This document shows, in pieces, positions 26,191-33,520 of a stretch of 64,000 nt of DNA (positions are counted from its first letter, which is position 1; every line of letters begins with the position of its first letter). The notes beneath the pieces were generated by a model. That model was not told where the DNA came from. It was given only the letters and a program-made list of their open reading frames with translations, and ran no database searches. The position numbers were made by a program, and so were the translations under genes. Origin of the DNA: Roseateles puraquae. GTDB taxonomy: Bacteria; Pseudomonadota; Gammaproteobacteria; Burkholderiales; Burkholderiaceae_C. Location of the stretch: NCBI RefSeq assembly GCF_002205845.1, contig NZ_NISI01000002.1, forward strand, positions 310,001 to 374,000, read 5' to 3'.

Positions 26191-26565
26191 ATGGCAAAGC
26201 CCCAATTCACCTGCACCGTGACCGTCCAGGCCCTGCCCGAGCAGACGCATCTCGAGCAGGGGCTCTACGCCTACAGCTACACCGTCACGCTCGAAAACAC
26301 CGGCGACGTGCTGTCCCAGCTGATCGGCCGGCACTGGGAGATCACCGATGCACGCGGCCAGGTCCAGGTCGTCGACGGCCTGGCGGTCGTCGGCCACCAG
26401 CCGGTGCTGGCGCCGGGCCAGAGCTTCCAGTACAGCTCCTGGGCCCAGATCAGCACGCCGCAGGGCACGATGCGCGGCCGCTTCTTGTGCGTGACCGAGG
26501 CCTGCGAGGTGTTCCACACCGAGGTGGAAGAGTTCCTGCTGGCCGACAGCGCCTCGCTGCATTGA
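26191..26565 (+). CDS. apaG: ApaG protein
   Basis: 124 residues covering the whole ApaG (DUF525) fold: 'YAYSYTVTLENTGD', 'LIGRHWEITDARGQVQVVDG', 'VVGHQPVLAPGQSFQYSSWA', 'GTMRGRFLCVTE'. ApaG is a fibronectin-III-like protein linked in other bacteria to cobalt and magnesium homeostasis and diadenosine tetraphosphate phenotypes; its biochemical role is unclear. The length matches the family. It is divergent from the binding-protein gene and followed at 70 bp by the gcr-type gene. Confidence 0.95.
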   Translation: MAKPQFTCTVTVQALPEQTHLEQGLYAYSYTVTLENTGDVLSQLIGRHWEITDARGQVQVVDGLAVVGHQPVLAPGQSFQYSSWAQISTPQGTMRGRFLCVTEACEVFHTEVEEFLLADSASLH

Positions 26566-26634
26566 CCGGCCGCGCCACCGACGCCCGGGCGCGACGATGC
26601 CGCGCCCGACACGCCTGAGGCCTTCACGATTGCC

Positions 26635-28605
26635 ATGAACACCGCCAACTGGGACCTCACCGCTTTGCTGAACGCGGCCGACCCGCAGGCGCCGCTGGCC
26701 GAGCGCAACCTGTGGCTGGTGCGCCTGCTGGAGTGGCTGCGGCATGCGCCGCGCGACGAGGCTGCGGCCGGTACGCCCAAGGCCATCGTGCGCCTGAAGC
26801 ACCTGCTCAATGTGCTGGAGCGCCACCCTGAGCACGCCTGGGCCTTTGCCAATGTCATCGGCGGCGTGTGGAACGACGTGGACGCGGTTTCGCTGTTTGC
26901 CGAAGTGGGCTTTGCGCCGCGCATGGCGCTGTGGAACGAGTTTCTCGGCCGGCTGCGCCGCCGCCTGCTGCCGGGCACCACCGACACCCGCGACCTCGCC
27001 GCGCTGTTCGAGCTGTTGTTCGGCAGCGAGTCCGACGAGGACTGGATCGCCGCCATCGACGACGAGCTGCTGGCGCGCTTGAGCCTCCTGTTCTCGGCCA
27101 CGCCGGACGACGGCTGGCGCATCGAGGCGCGGGCCGCGATCACGGTGCTCGTCAGCCATGTGCACGCGGCGGGCCTGTCGGGCGCGCTGCGGGTGCGCAT
27201 GGACGAGCAGCTCGTGCAGGACAAGCCCTTCCACCAGCTGCCGGCCGCCTGGGAGGCGGTGGAGCGCGCGATGACGGCAGGCGACGCCGCGGCCCTGTCG
27301 CCGGCCACGCAGTACCTGCGCGCGCTGCTGGACCGCTGCCGCACCGCCGCCCTCACGGTGCCCGAGCACCTGGAGGCGCATGGGGTGTCGGTGGACCTGA
27401 TGTTCTCGGTCGAGCAGCTCACTGCCCGGCTGGACCGCATCGAGGCGCTGCTGGCCTGCCTGCTGTCAGACGAGCCTCAGCGCGAACTGCTGCGCCTGGT
27501 GGCCGGCCTGGTGCGCGTGGTGCATGAACGGCGCAGCCTGCGCACGCTGTTCGCCCGCCACTACTCGCTGCTGGCCCGCAAGGTGGCCGAGCGCAGCGCC
27601 GAGACCGGCGAGCACTACATCACCCGCAACCGTGACGAGTACCGCGACATGCTGCGCCGTGCCGCAGGCGGCGGTGCCGTGATCGCCGGCACCACGCTGT
27701 TGAAGTTCCTGATCGCGATGCTGGGCTTCACCGCCTTCTGGGGCGGCTTCTGGGCCGGCGTGAACTACGCGGCGAGCTTTGTCGTCATCCATCTGCTGCA
27801 CTGGACGGTGGCCACCAAGCAGCCCGCCATGACTGCGCCGGCCATGGCCGACAAGCTGCAGCACATTGACCGCGATGAAGGCGTGGAAGGCTTCGTCGAC
27901 GAGGTCACGCATCTCGTGCGCTCACAGGTGGCCGGCATCATCGGCAACCTCGCGCTGGCCGCGCCCTTGGTGCTGGCGGTGCAGGGGCTGTGCTGGCTGG
28001 CCTTCGGCGCGCCGCTGGTCGGCGAGAAGGAGGCGCTGTATGTGCTGAAGTCGCTGAACCTGCTGGGGCCCTCGCTGTTGTTCGCGGCGTTCACCGGCAC
28101 GTTGCTGTTCGCGTCCAGCCTGATTGCCGGCTGGGTGGAGAACTGGTTTGTCTTCCACCGCCTGGACAGCGCCATCGCGTGGAACCCGCGCATCGTGGGC
28201 CTGCTGGGGCGCAGCCGGGCGCAGAAGTGGTCGCGCTGGTGGCGCGCCAACATCTCCGGCCTCACGGCCAACATCAGCCTGGGCCTGATGCTCGGCGTGG
28301 TGCCGGCGCTCGGCGGCTTCTTCGGCCTGGGCCTGGAGGTGCGTCACGTGACGCTGGCCACGGGTCAGCTCGCCGCTGCGGTGGGCGCGCTCGGCGTGGG
28401 CGTGATGGCGACCTGGGCCTTCTGGTCGTGCGTGATCTGCATTGCCGGCATCGGCATGCTGAATGTCGGCGTGAGTTTCTTCTGCGCCTTCAAGGTGGCG
28501 ATGCGATCACGCGGCATCCGGCTCGCTGACCGGCGGCGGGTGTATGCCGCCATTCGCAGCCGCCTGCGCCGGGCGCCGATCAGCTTCCTGGTGCCGCCGC
28601 GTTGA
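26635..28605 (+). CDS. gcr: Gcr-family membrane protein ('site-specific recombinase')
   Basis: 656 residues. The N-terminal 340 are soluble and helical; at least five hydrophobic segments follow ('GTTLLKFLIAMLGFTAFWGG', 'LALAAPLVLAVQGLCWLAFG', 'SLLFAAFTGTLLFASSLIAG', 'LGLMLGVVPALGGFFGLGLE', 'GALGVGVMATWAFWSCVICI'). This matches the family annotated as site-specific recombinase after gonococcal Gcr. It has no serine or tyrosine recombinase active site, and the membrane topology makes direct recombination unlikely, so the name should be read with caution. Confidence 0.85.
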   Translation: MNTANWDLTALLNAADPQAPLAERNLWLVRLLEWLRHAPRDEAAAGTPKAIVRLKHLLNVLERHPEHAWAFANVIGGVWNDVDAVSLFAEVGFAPRMALWNEFLGRLRRRLLPGTTDTRDLAALFELLFGSESDEDWIAAIDDELLARLSLLFSATPDDGWRIEARAAITVLVSHVHAAGLSGALRVRMDEQLVQDKPFHQLPAAWEAVERAMTAGDAAALSPATQYLRALLDRCRTAALTVPEHLEAHGVSVDLMFSVEQLTARLDRIEALLACLLSDEPQRELLRLVAGLVRVVHERRSLRTLFARHYSLLARKVAERSAETGEHYITRNRDEYRDMLRRAAGGGAVIAGTTLLKFLIAMLGFTAFWGGFWAGVNYAASFVVIHLLHWTVATKQPAMTAPAMADKLQHIDRDEGVEGFVDEVTHLVRSQVAGIIGNLALAAPLVLAVQGLCWLAFGAPLVGEKEALYVLKSLNLLGPSLLFAAFTGTLLFASSLIAGWVENWFVFHRLDSAIAWNPRIVGLLGRSRAQKWSRWWRANISGLTANISLGLMLGVVPALGGFFGLGLEVRHVTLATGQLAAAVGALGVGVMATWAFWSCVICIAGIGMLNVGVSFFCAFKVAMRSRGIRLADRRRVYAAIRSRLRRAPISFLVPPR

Positions 28606-28713
28606 TCAGTCCTCCTTGCGCTCGCCCTTGTTGCGACCGGCGAACATGGTCCACCAGATGATGAAGACGAAGATCAGCAGCGCGCCGAGGGCTTCGAGGG
28701 CAAGGAGCAGCAT
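28606..28713 (-). CDS. Small single-span membrane protein, 35 residues
   Basis: A 35-residue frame: 'MLLLALEALGALLIFVFIIW' (one membrane helix), a short loop, then a charged tail (RNKGERKED). The stop abuts the gcr-type stop tail-to-tail. The start codon overlaps that of mltA head-to-head, and no good ribosome binding site is visible, so expression is uncertain. The hydrophobic-then-charged layout is typical of real small membrane proteins. Confidence 0.45.
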   Translation of the reverse strand: MLLLALEALGALLIFVFIIWWTMFAGRNKGERKED

Positions 28714-29824
28714 GGCGTGGTGGGCGCGGGGGATGGTGGCCGTCATTCTAGGAAGCCTGGCCGCCTGCTCGTCGCCGCCGCTGCAGTCGCCGTCACCAAC
28801 GCCCGGCTCGCCCGCCTCGACACCGGTGCCGGCCGCGCCGTCGGCGCGCTCCGCACAGCGCTGGGTGGCCGCCGACTGGCGCGACCTGCCCGGCTGGGGC
28901 AGCGACGACCTGCTTGCCGCCTGGCCGGCGCTGCTCGCCGGCTGCCAGCGGCCGGCGCCGGGCTGGGCCGAGTTCTGCGCACGCGCTGCGCTTCAGTCAC
29001 CCGCCGACCCGATGGAGGCCGCCGTGCTGCTGATGAAGCACCTGCGCCCCTGGCGGCTGGCGGCCGACACCGGCGAGACGACCGGGCTGCTGACCGGCTA
29101 CTTCGAACCCCAGCTGGCCGCTCGCCGCAGCCGCCAGGGCACTTTCCAGTGGGCCTTGCACGCACTGCCGGCTGACCCGGCGCTGCGTCGCACGCCGCGC
29201 CGCGACATCGACGCCAACCCGCGCTTCGCGGCGCTGGAGCTGGCCTATGTGGACGACCCCTTCGGCCTGCTGCAATTGCAGATCCAGGGCTCCGGCCGGC
29301 TGGCGGTGCGCGATGCCGCCGGGGTGGAGCGCATCACCCGCGTCGCCTATGCCGGGCACAACGACCAGCCCTTCCAGTCGGTCGTGCGCGCGCTGCTGGA
29401 TCGCGGCGAGATCAGCGACGCCACGCCGCGCACGCTGGCCGCCTGGGCCAGCCGCAACCCCACCCGCATCAACGACGCGCTGGCCGTCAACCCACGGGTC
29501 GTCTACTTCCGTGAGGAGCCGCTGCCCGACGCCAACATCGGCCCGCGCGGGGCCCAGGGCGTGCCGCTGACGCCAGGGCGCTCGGTGGCGGTGGACCGCA
29601 GCGTCATCGCGCTCGGCACACCGCTCTGGCTGGACAGCACCGAGCCGCTGTCCACCACGCCGATGCGCCGCCTCGTGATGGCGCAGGACACCGGCAGCGC
29701 CATCGTGGGTGCGGTGCGGGCCGACCTGTTCTGGGGCTGGGGCGAAGAGGCGGCGCTGAATGCCAGCCGCACCAAGCAGGCCCTGCGGCTGTGGGCCTTG
29801 CTACCTCAGGGCGTGACGCCCTGA
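28712..29824 (+). CDS. mltA: Membrane-bound lytic murein transglycosylase A
   Basis: This enzyme cleaves peptidoglycan, producing 1,6-anhydro-muropeptides, from a lipoprotein anchored in the outer membrane. 370 residues from the ATG at 28712, with AAGGAG 4 nt upstream. The signal peptide ends in a lipobox 'LGSLAACSS'. Family blocks are present: 'GLLTGYFEPQLAARRS', 'DDPFGLLQLQIQGSGRL', 'NPRVVYFREE', and 'RRLVMAQDTGSAIVGAVRAD', which contains the catalytic Asp of the 3D domain. The Pro/Ser-rich linker after the lipid anchor is longer than in E. coli. Confidence 0.94.
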   Translation: MAWWARGMVAVILGSLAACSSPPLQSPSPTPGSPASTPVPAAPSARSAQRWVAADWRDLPGWGSDDLLAAWPALLAGCQRPAPGWAEFCARAALQSPADPMEAAVLLMKHLRPWRLAADTGETTGLLTGYFEPQLAARRSRQGTFQWALHALPADPALRRTPRRDIDANPRFAALELAYVDDPFGLLQLQIQGSGRLAVRDAAGVERITRVAYAGHNDQPFQSVVRALLDRGEISDATPRTLAAWASRNPTRINDALAVNPRVVYFREEPLPDANIGPRGAQGVPLTPGRSVAVDRSVIALGTPLWLDSTEPLSTTPMRRLVMAQDTGSAIVGAVRADLFWGWGEEAALNASRTKQALRLWALLPQGVTP

Positions 29825-29835
29825 TCAGCGCCCGC

Positions 29836-30117
29836 TCATTCGGTGACCTTCACGCCCTTCCAGAACGCGTAGCGGCCCTTGATGTTCTCGGCGGCCGGCA
29901 GCGGGTCGGGGTAGTACCAGACCGCGTCGGGGTTCATCTCGCCGTTCACCAGCAGGCTCAGGTACTTGGCCTCGCCCTTCCAGGCGCAGCGGCTGACATG
30001 GTTGGAGAAGGTCGTGTACTGCTTGTTCAGCGACTCCGGCGGGAAGTAGTGGTTGCCCTCCACGACGACGGTGTCATCGCTTTCGGCCAGGGTGATGCCG
30101 TTCCAGACTGCTTTCAT
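29836..30117 (-). CDS. DUF427 domain protein
   Basis: 93 residues forming a complete DUF427 domain: 'MKAVWNGITLAESDDTVVVE', 'NHYFPPESL', 'FSNHVSRCAWKGEAKYLSL', 'AVWYYPDPLPAAENIKGRYA'. The function of this small family is unknown; it binds no established cofactor. AAGGA lies 6 nt before the start. The gene is convergent with mltA and divergent from the small gene at 30144. Confidence 0.92.
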   Translation of the reverse strand: MKAVWNGITLAESDDTVVVEGNHYFPPESLNKQYTTFSNHVSRCAWKGEAKYLSLLVNGEMNPDAVWYYPDPLPAAENIKGRYAFWKGVKVTE

Positions 30118-30130
30118 GAGGGGTCCTTGG

Positions 30131-30136
30131 GAGAAT
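30131..30136 (+). promoter_or_regulatory. -10-like hexamer before the 30144 gene
   Basis: GAGAAT ends 7 nt before the ATG at 30144; it fits a leaderless transcript. GGGAG in the same stretch could instead serve as a ribosome binding site. Confidence 0.35.
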
Positions 30137-30143
30137 GGGGCAG

Positions 30144-30380
30144 ATGAAACGCTACCACTCCCACCTCGGCCGCGACATCGTGCTCACCGGCGGCAGCGCG
30201 CGCGACCTCGCGCCGGGCCAGTTCGGCGTGCTGGCCATCGACGGCGGCGCGGGCGGCTGGTCGGTGGTGCACAAGGGCCCGGACGGCGACGTGATGGAAC
30301 TCAACAACGAGATGCACTTCGAGCTGCCGGAGGATGCGCTGGCGTTCGTGAAGGAGCTGATCGAGATGATGGCGACCTAA
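30144..30380 (+). CDS. Small hypothetical protein
   Basis: 78 residues from the ATG at 30144. An earlier in-frame ATG at 30135 is only one base after GGGAG, too close for use. Sequence blocks 'GRDIVLTGGSARDL' and 'ELPEDALAFVKELIEMMAT' suggest a small beta-then-helix protein. No family is recognised. It is divergent from the DUF427 gene and 9 bp ahead of the mntA-like gene. Confidence 0.65.
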   Translation: MKRYHSHLGRDIVLTGGSARDLAPGQFGVLAIDGGAGGWSVVHKGPDGDVMELNNEMHFELPEDALAFVKELIEMMAT

Positions 30381-30383
30381 ACT
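30378..30383 (+). promoter_or_regulatory. -10-like hexamer before the mntA-like gene
   Basis: TAAACT overlaps the previous stop codon and ends 6 nt before the ATG at 30390. No ribosome binding site is present, so a leaderless mRNA is likely. Confidence 0.4.
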
Positions 30384-30389
30384 CCCACC

Positions 30390-30680
30390 ATGCGCCCGTC
30401 GTTCGCCCTTGCCGCCCAGCGCGCCGCCGTGCGTGAGGTCACCGGGCGTTTCCGGGCTGCGAACCCGCGCGTGTTCGGCTCCTGCGTTCGCGGCCAGGAC
30501 ACCGAAGGCAGCGATCTCGACCTGCTGGTGGACGCGCTGCCCGGCGCCACCTTGTTCGATCTGGGCGGCCTGCAGCAGACGCTGGAGGACATGCTGGGCG
30601 TGCGGGTGGACCTTGTCACCCCGGCAGACCTTCCGCCACGAGTTCGAGCGGCCGTGCTGGCCGAGGCTCAGCCGGTATGA
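30390..30680 (+). CDS. mntA: MNT-domain nucleotidyltransferase antitoxin
   Basis: 96 residues with the minimal nucleotidyltransferase signature: Gly30-Ser31 in 'FGSCVRGQDTEGSDLDLLVD' with Asp42 and Asp44 as metal ligands. In HEPN/MNT (type VII) toxin-antitoxin pairs this enzyme AMPylates and inactivates the HEPN RNase partner. The stop overlaps the HEPN start as ATGA. Symbols follow the characterised MntA/HepT family. Confidence 0.88.
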   Translation: MRPSFALAAQRAAVREVTGRFRAANPRVFGSCVRGQDTEGSDLDLLVDALPGATLFDLGGLQQTLEDMLGVRVDLVTPADLPPRVRAAVLAEAQPV

Positions 30681-31030
30681 AGCCGACGCGGCTGAAGGAC
30701 TACCTCGGCCATATCCGCCAGGCGGTTGAGGAAGCCTGCGACTTCGTTTCCGGCATGAGCCGCGAGGAGTTCCAGAACGACCTGCGCACGCAAAAGGCCG
30801 TTGAGATGAATCTGGTGGTCATCGGTGAGGCGGCCTCTCGCGTGATGGACCACTACGCCGAGTTCACGCAGCGCCATCCAGAGCTGCCCTGGCGAGAGAT
30901 GCGCGGCATGCGCAACCGCATGGCGCACGGCTACTTCGAGATCAACCTGGACGTGGTGTGGAGCACGGTGCAGACGGCGTTGCCCGCCTTGCTGGCGCAG
31001 CTTGACGCTCTGCCTGACGATGACGCCTGA
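30677..31030 (+). CDS. hepT: HEPN-domain RNase toxin (HepT/DUF86)
   Basis: 117 residues of the DUF86/HepT family. The RNase motif Rx4-6H is Arg79 to His84 in 'MRNRMAHGYFEI', and the Tyr two residues after the His is the position that is AMPylated in characterised pairs. 'VEMNLVVIGEAASRV' is also family-typical. It is translationally coupled to the MNT antitoxin gene upstream. The cytochrome c gene begins inside its last four codons. Confidence 0.9.
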   Translation: MKPTRLKDYLGHIRQAVEEACDFVSGMSREEFQNDLRTQKAVEMNLVVIGEAASRVMDHYAEFTQRHPELPWREMRGMRNRMAHGYFEINLDVVWSTVQTALPALLAQLDALPDDDA

Positions 31031-31424
31031 TCGCGTTCGATCCGGCTCCAGGGGCGCGCCGCGCCTGTTCGCAGCACTGCTGGCCCTCGCGCCTGCGCTG
31101 GCCTCTGCTGTGGGCGACCCGGCGGCCGGGCGCAAGCTGTTTGCCTCCTGCGCCAACTGCCATGCCGTCGGGCCGGGTGCCCGCAGCGCCTTCGGCCCGC
31201 ACTTGAATGGCCTGCTCGGCCGGCCTGCGGGCAGCCTGCCGGGCTACAGCTACTCGGCCGGCCTGAAGGCCTCGCGCCTGGTGTGGAATCAGGCCACGCT
31301 CACCGCCTTCCTGCGCGAGCCAAGCGCCGTGGTGCCGGGCACCAAGATGCGCTACTGGGGTGTGGGCATCGACGAGAAGAAGGTGGCTGACCTGCTGGCC
31401 TATCTGGCCTCGCAGGAGCGCTGA
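31020..31424 (+). CDS. Class I cytochrome c
   Basis: 134 residues from the ATG at 31020, which overlaps the hepT 3' end by 11 bp. A signal peptide ('PRLFAALLALAPALASAVG') sends it to the periplasm. The heme-binding site is Cys-Ala-Asn-Cys-His in 'FASCANCHAVGPG'; the distal Met ligand is likely in 'VVPGTKMRYWG'. Length and motifs fit a small soluble monoheme carrier. Co-transcription with a toxin-antitoxin pair is odd and probably accidental. Confidence 0.93.
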   Translation: MTPDRVRSGSRGAPRLFAALLALAPALASAVGDPAAGRKLFASCANCHAVGPGARSAFGPHLNGLLGRPAGSLPGYSYSAGLKASRLVWNQATLTAFLREPSAVVPGTKMRYWGVGIDEKKVADLLAYLASQER

Positions 31425-31478
31425 AGGCGGCGAGGGTAGGGGCGCCCGCGCACGTGCGCGGACGAGGTGCGACCCGCC

Positions 31479-33191
31479 TTACACCTGGCCGCCCGCCTTG
31501 GAGCCCTTGCCTTGCAGCACCGGTGCGTCCGGCAGGCCGAGCAGGTCGGCGGCCAGGGCTTCGGCGACCTCGATGCCGTCCACGCCTGCGCTCATGATGC
31601 CGCCGGCATAGCCCGCACCCTCGCCGGCCGGGAACAGGCCGCGCACGTTCAGGCTCTGGTAGTCGCGGCCGCGGTTGATGCGCAGCGGGCTGGAGGTGCG
31701 TGTTTCCACGCCGGTCAGCACCGCGTCCGCCCGGTCGAAGCCGCGGATCTGGCGCGCGAAGGCCGGCAGGGCCTCGCGGATGGCGTCCAGGCAGTAGGCG
31801 GGCAGCGAGCCGCGGCCCTTTTCCTGCAGGTTGGTCAGCGTCACGCCGGGCTTGTAGCTGGGCAGCACGTCGCCGAATTCGCGGCTGACTTGGCGCTTGA
31901 TGAAGTCGCCCACCAGGCTGCCGGGCGCAAGGTAGCCGCCGCCGCCCAGTTCGTAGGCGCGGCTTTCCCAGATGCGCTGGAAGGCCATGCCGTCCAGCGG
32001 GTTCACGGGGCTGCCGTCCTTCTTGCCGTCCTGACGGTAGTCCTCGGGCGTCAGGCCCACCACGATGCCGGCGTTGGCGTTGCGTTCGTTGCGCGAGTAC
32101 TGGCTCATGCCGTTGGTGACGACCCGGTCGGGCTCGCTGGTGGCCGCGACGACGGTGCCGCCCGGGCACATGCAGAAGCTGTAGACCGCGCGGCCGTTCT
32201 TGGCGTGGTGTACCAGCTTGTAGTCGGCCGCGCCAAGGATCTTGTTGCCGGCATTCGGGCCGAAGCGGGCCGCATCGATCAGGCTTTGCGGATGCTCGAT
32301 GCGGTAGCCGATGGAGAAGGGTTTGGCCTCCATGTGCACGCCGCGTTCGTAGAGCATCTTGAAGGTGTCGCGGGCGCTGTGGCCGAGGGCGATGACGACA
32401 TGGGTGGCGTCGATCTGCTCGCCGGATTCGAGCGTCACGCCGCGCACGGCCTTGCCGTCGGGGCCGTCCTCGATGCGCAGGTCGGTCACCTTCTGCTGGA
32501 AGCGGATCTCGCCGCCCAGCCGCTCGATCTCGGCCCGCATCTTGATGATCATGCTCACCAGGCGGAAGGTGCCGATGTGGGGCTTGCTGACGTAGAGGAT
32601 CTCCTCCGGTGCGCCCGCCTTCACGAACTCAGTCAGCACCTTGCGGCTGAGGTGGCGCGGGTCGCTGATCTGGCTCCAGAGCTTGCCGTCGGAGAAGGTG
32701 CCGGCGCCGCCCTCGCCGAACTGCACATTGCTCTCGGGGTGCAGCTTCTGTTCGCGCCACAGGCCCCAGGTGTCCTGCGTGCGCTCGCGCACCGATTTGC
32801 CGCGCTCCAGCACCAGGGGCCTGAGCCCCATCTGGGCCAGGATGAGCGCCACGAACAGGCCGCAGGGCCCGAAGCCGACCACCACCGGTCGCGGGCCGGT
32901 GTAGTCGCCCACCTGGGCCAGGAAGTGGTAGCCGGTGTCGGGCGTGGCGCGGATCTGGTGGTCGCCCGCAAAGCGGGCCAGCACGGCGGCTTCGTCCACG
33001 CCCGGGGCGAGGGCGCAGTCCAGCGTGTAGACGAGCTGGATGTCGCTGCGCTTGCGGGCGTCGTAGCCGCGGCGGAAGACGTGCACCTCGGCCAGTTCGG
33101 CCTCGGCCAGCTTCAGGCGGGCCAGCACGGCCGGGCGCAGCGCGTCCTCGGCGTGGTTCAGCGGCAGGCGGAGTTCGGTGATGCGGATCAT
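31479..33191 (-). CDS. FAD-dependent oxidoreductase (COG2509 type)
   Basis: 570 residues. After an N-terminal domain of about 95 residues rich in basic strands ('DIQLVYTLDCALAPGVDE'), the FAD-binding Rossmann motif appears as 'PVVVGFGPCGLFVALILAQM'. Further flavoprotein blocks are 'NVQFGEGGAGTFSDGKL', 'ATHVVIALGHSARDTF' and the C-terminal 'GLFPAGEGAGYAGGIMSAGV'. It belongs to a widespread, poorly characterised group of FAD-dependent dehydrogenases; the substrate is unknown. It is a single gene after a terminator. Confidence 0.9.
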   Translation of the reverse strand: MIRITELRLPLNHAEDALRPAVLARLKLAEAELAEVHVFRRGYDARKRSDIQLVYTLDCALAPGVDEAAVLARFAGDHQIRATPDTGYHFLAQVGDYTGPRPVVVGFGPCGLFVALILAQMGLRPLVLERGKSVRERTQDTWGLWREQKLHPESNVQFGEGGAGTFSDGKLWSQISDPRHLSRKVLTEFVKAGAPEEILYVSKPHIGTFRLVSMIIKMRAEIERLGGEIRFQQKVTDLRIEDGPDGKAVRGVTLESGEQIDATHVVIALGHSARDTFKMLYERGVHMEAKPFSIGYRIEHPQSLIDAARFGPNAGNKILGAADYKLVHHAKNGRAVYSFCMCPGGTVVAATSEPDRVVTNGMSQYSRNERNANAGIVVGLTPEDYRQDGKKDGSPVNPLDGMAFQRIWESRAYELGGGGYLAPGSLVGDFIKRQVSREFGDVLPSYKPGVTLTNLQEKGRGSLPAYCLDAIREALPAFARQIRGFDRADAVLTGVETRTSSPLRINRGRDYQSLNVRGLFPAGEGAGYAGGIMSAGVDGIEVAEALAADLLGLPDAPVLQGKGSKAGGQV

Positions 33192-33218
33192 GGTGGCGTT
33201 CAGGTCAGTGTCAAGCCG

Positions 33219-33250
33219 ACAAAAACAAACAGGCCCTGGAGAGGGCCTGT
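33219..33250 (-). terminator. Rho-independent terminator of the 54-residue gene
   Basis: A perfect 9-bp stem, ACAGGCCCT (33229-33237) with AGGGCCTGT (33242-33250), has a 4-base loop. On the minus strand it is followed by TTGTTTTTG. It lies 34 bp past the stop of the small gene at 33284. Confidence 0.85.
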
Positions 33251-33283
33251 GTGCGGTGATCGTTCAGGCGCGAGGCCCGGAGA

Positions 33284-33448
33284 TCAACCCGAGTGCGGGC
33301 GCTTGCCCGGGTTCTTCTTGGAGCGGGTGTGCGAACCGCGCTCCAGGCTGCGCTTCTGGCCCTTGCCGGCCGTGAAGGTCACGCCCTTGGGGGCGGCGGG
33401 GCGGGGGGTGGCGCGGGCGGCCGCTTCGGTGATGATCTTGTTGCCCAT
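33284..33448 (-). CDS. Small very basic protein, 54 residues
   Basis: The frame starts MGNKIITEAAARATPR and ends with a Lys/Arg-rich tail ('GSHTRSKKNPGKRPHSG'). GGAGAG lies 9 nt before the ATG, and a strong terminator follows, so it is an independent transcription unit. The charge suggests binding to RNA, ribosome or DNA. No family is recognised. A longer frame across the same bases in another register is a shadow. Confidence 0.75.
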   Translation of the reverse strand: MGNKIITEAAARATPRPAAPKGVTFTAGKGQKRSLERGSHTRSKKNPGKRPHSG

Positions 33449-33520
33449 GAATGGCTCTCCAGTGAAACAAAAAGCCCTTGAGCCAAGGCGGCAGGGGCAA
33501 AACGACGTTGATCGGCGATT

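Noticed and set aside
26635..28605. True site-specific recombinase activity of the Gcr-type protein
   Set aside because: The sequence shows a multi-helix membrane protein without serine or tyrosine recombinase motifs; only the historical family name is kept.
33284..33448. A longer frame across 33264-33500 on the same strand
   Set aside because: Its product is Pro/Arg/His-rich noise in another register; the 54-residue frame has the ribosome site and terminator.
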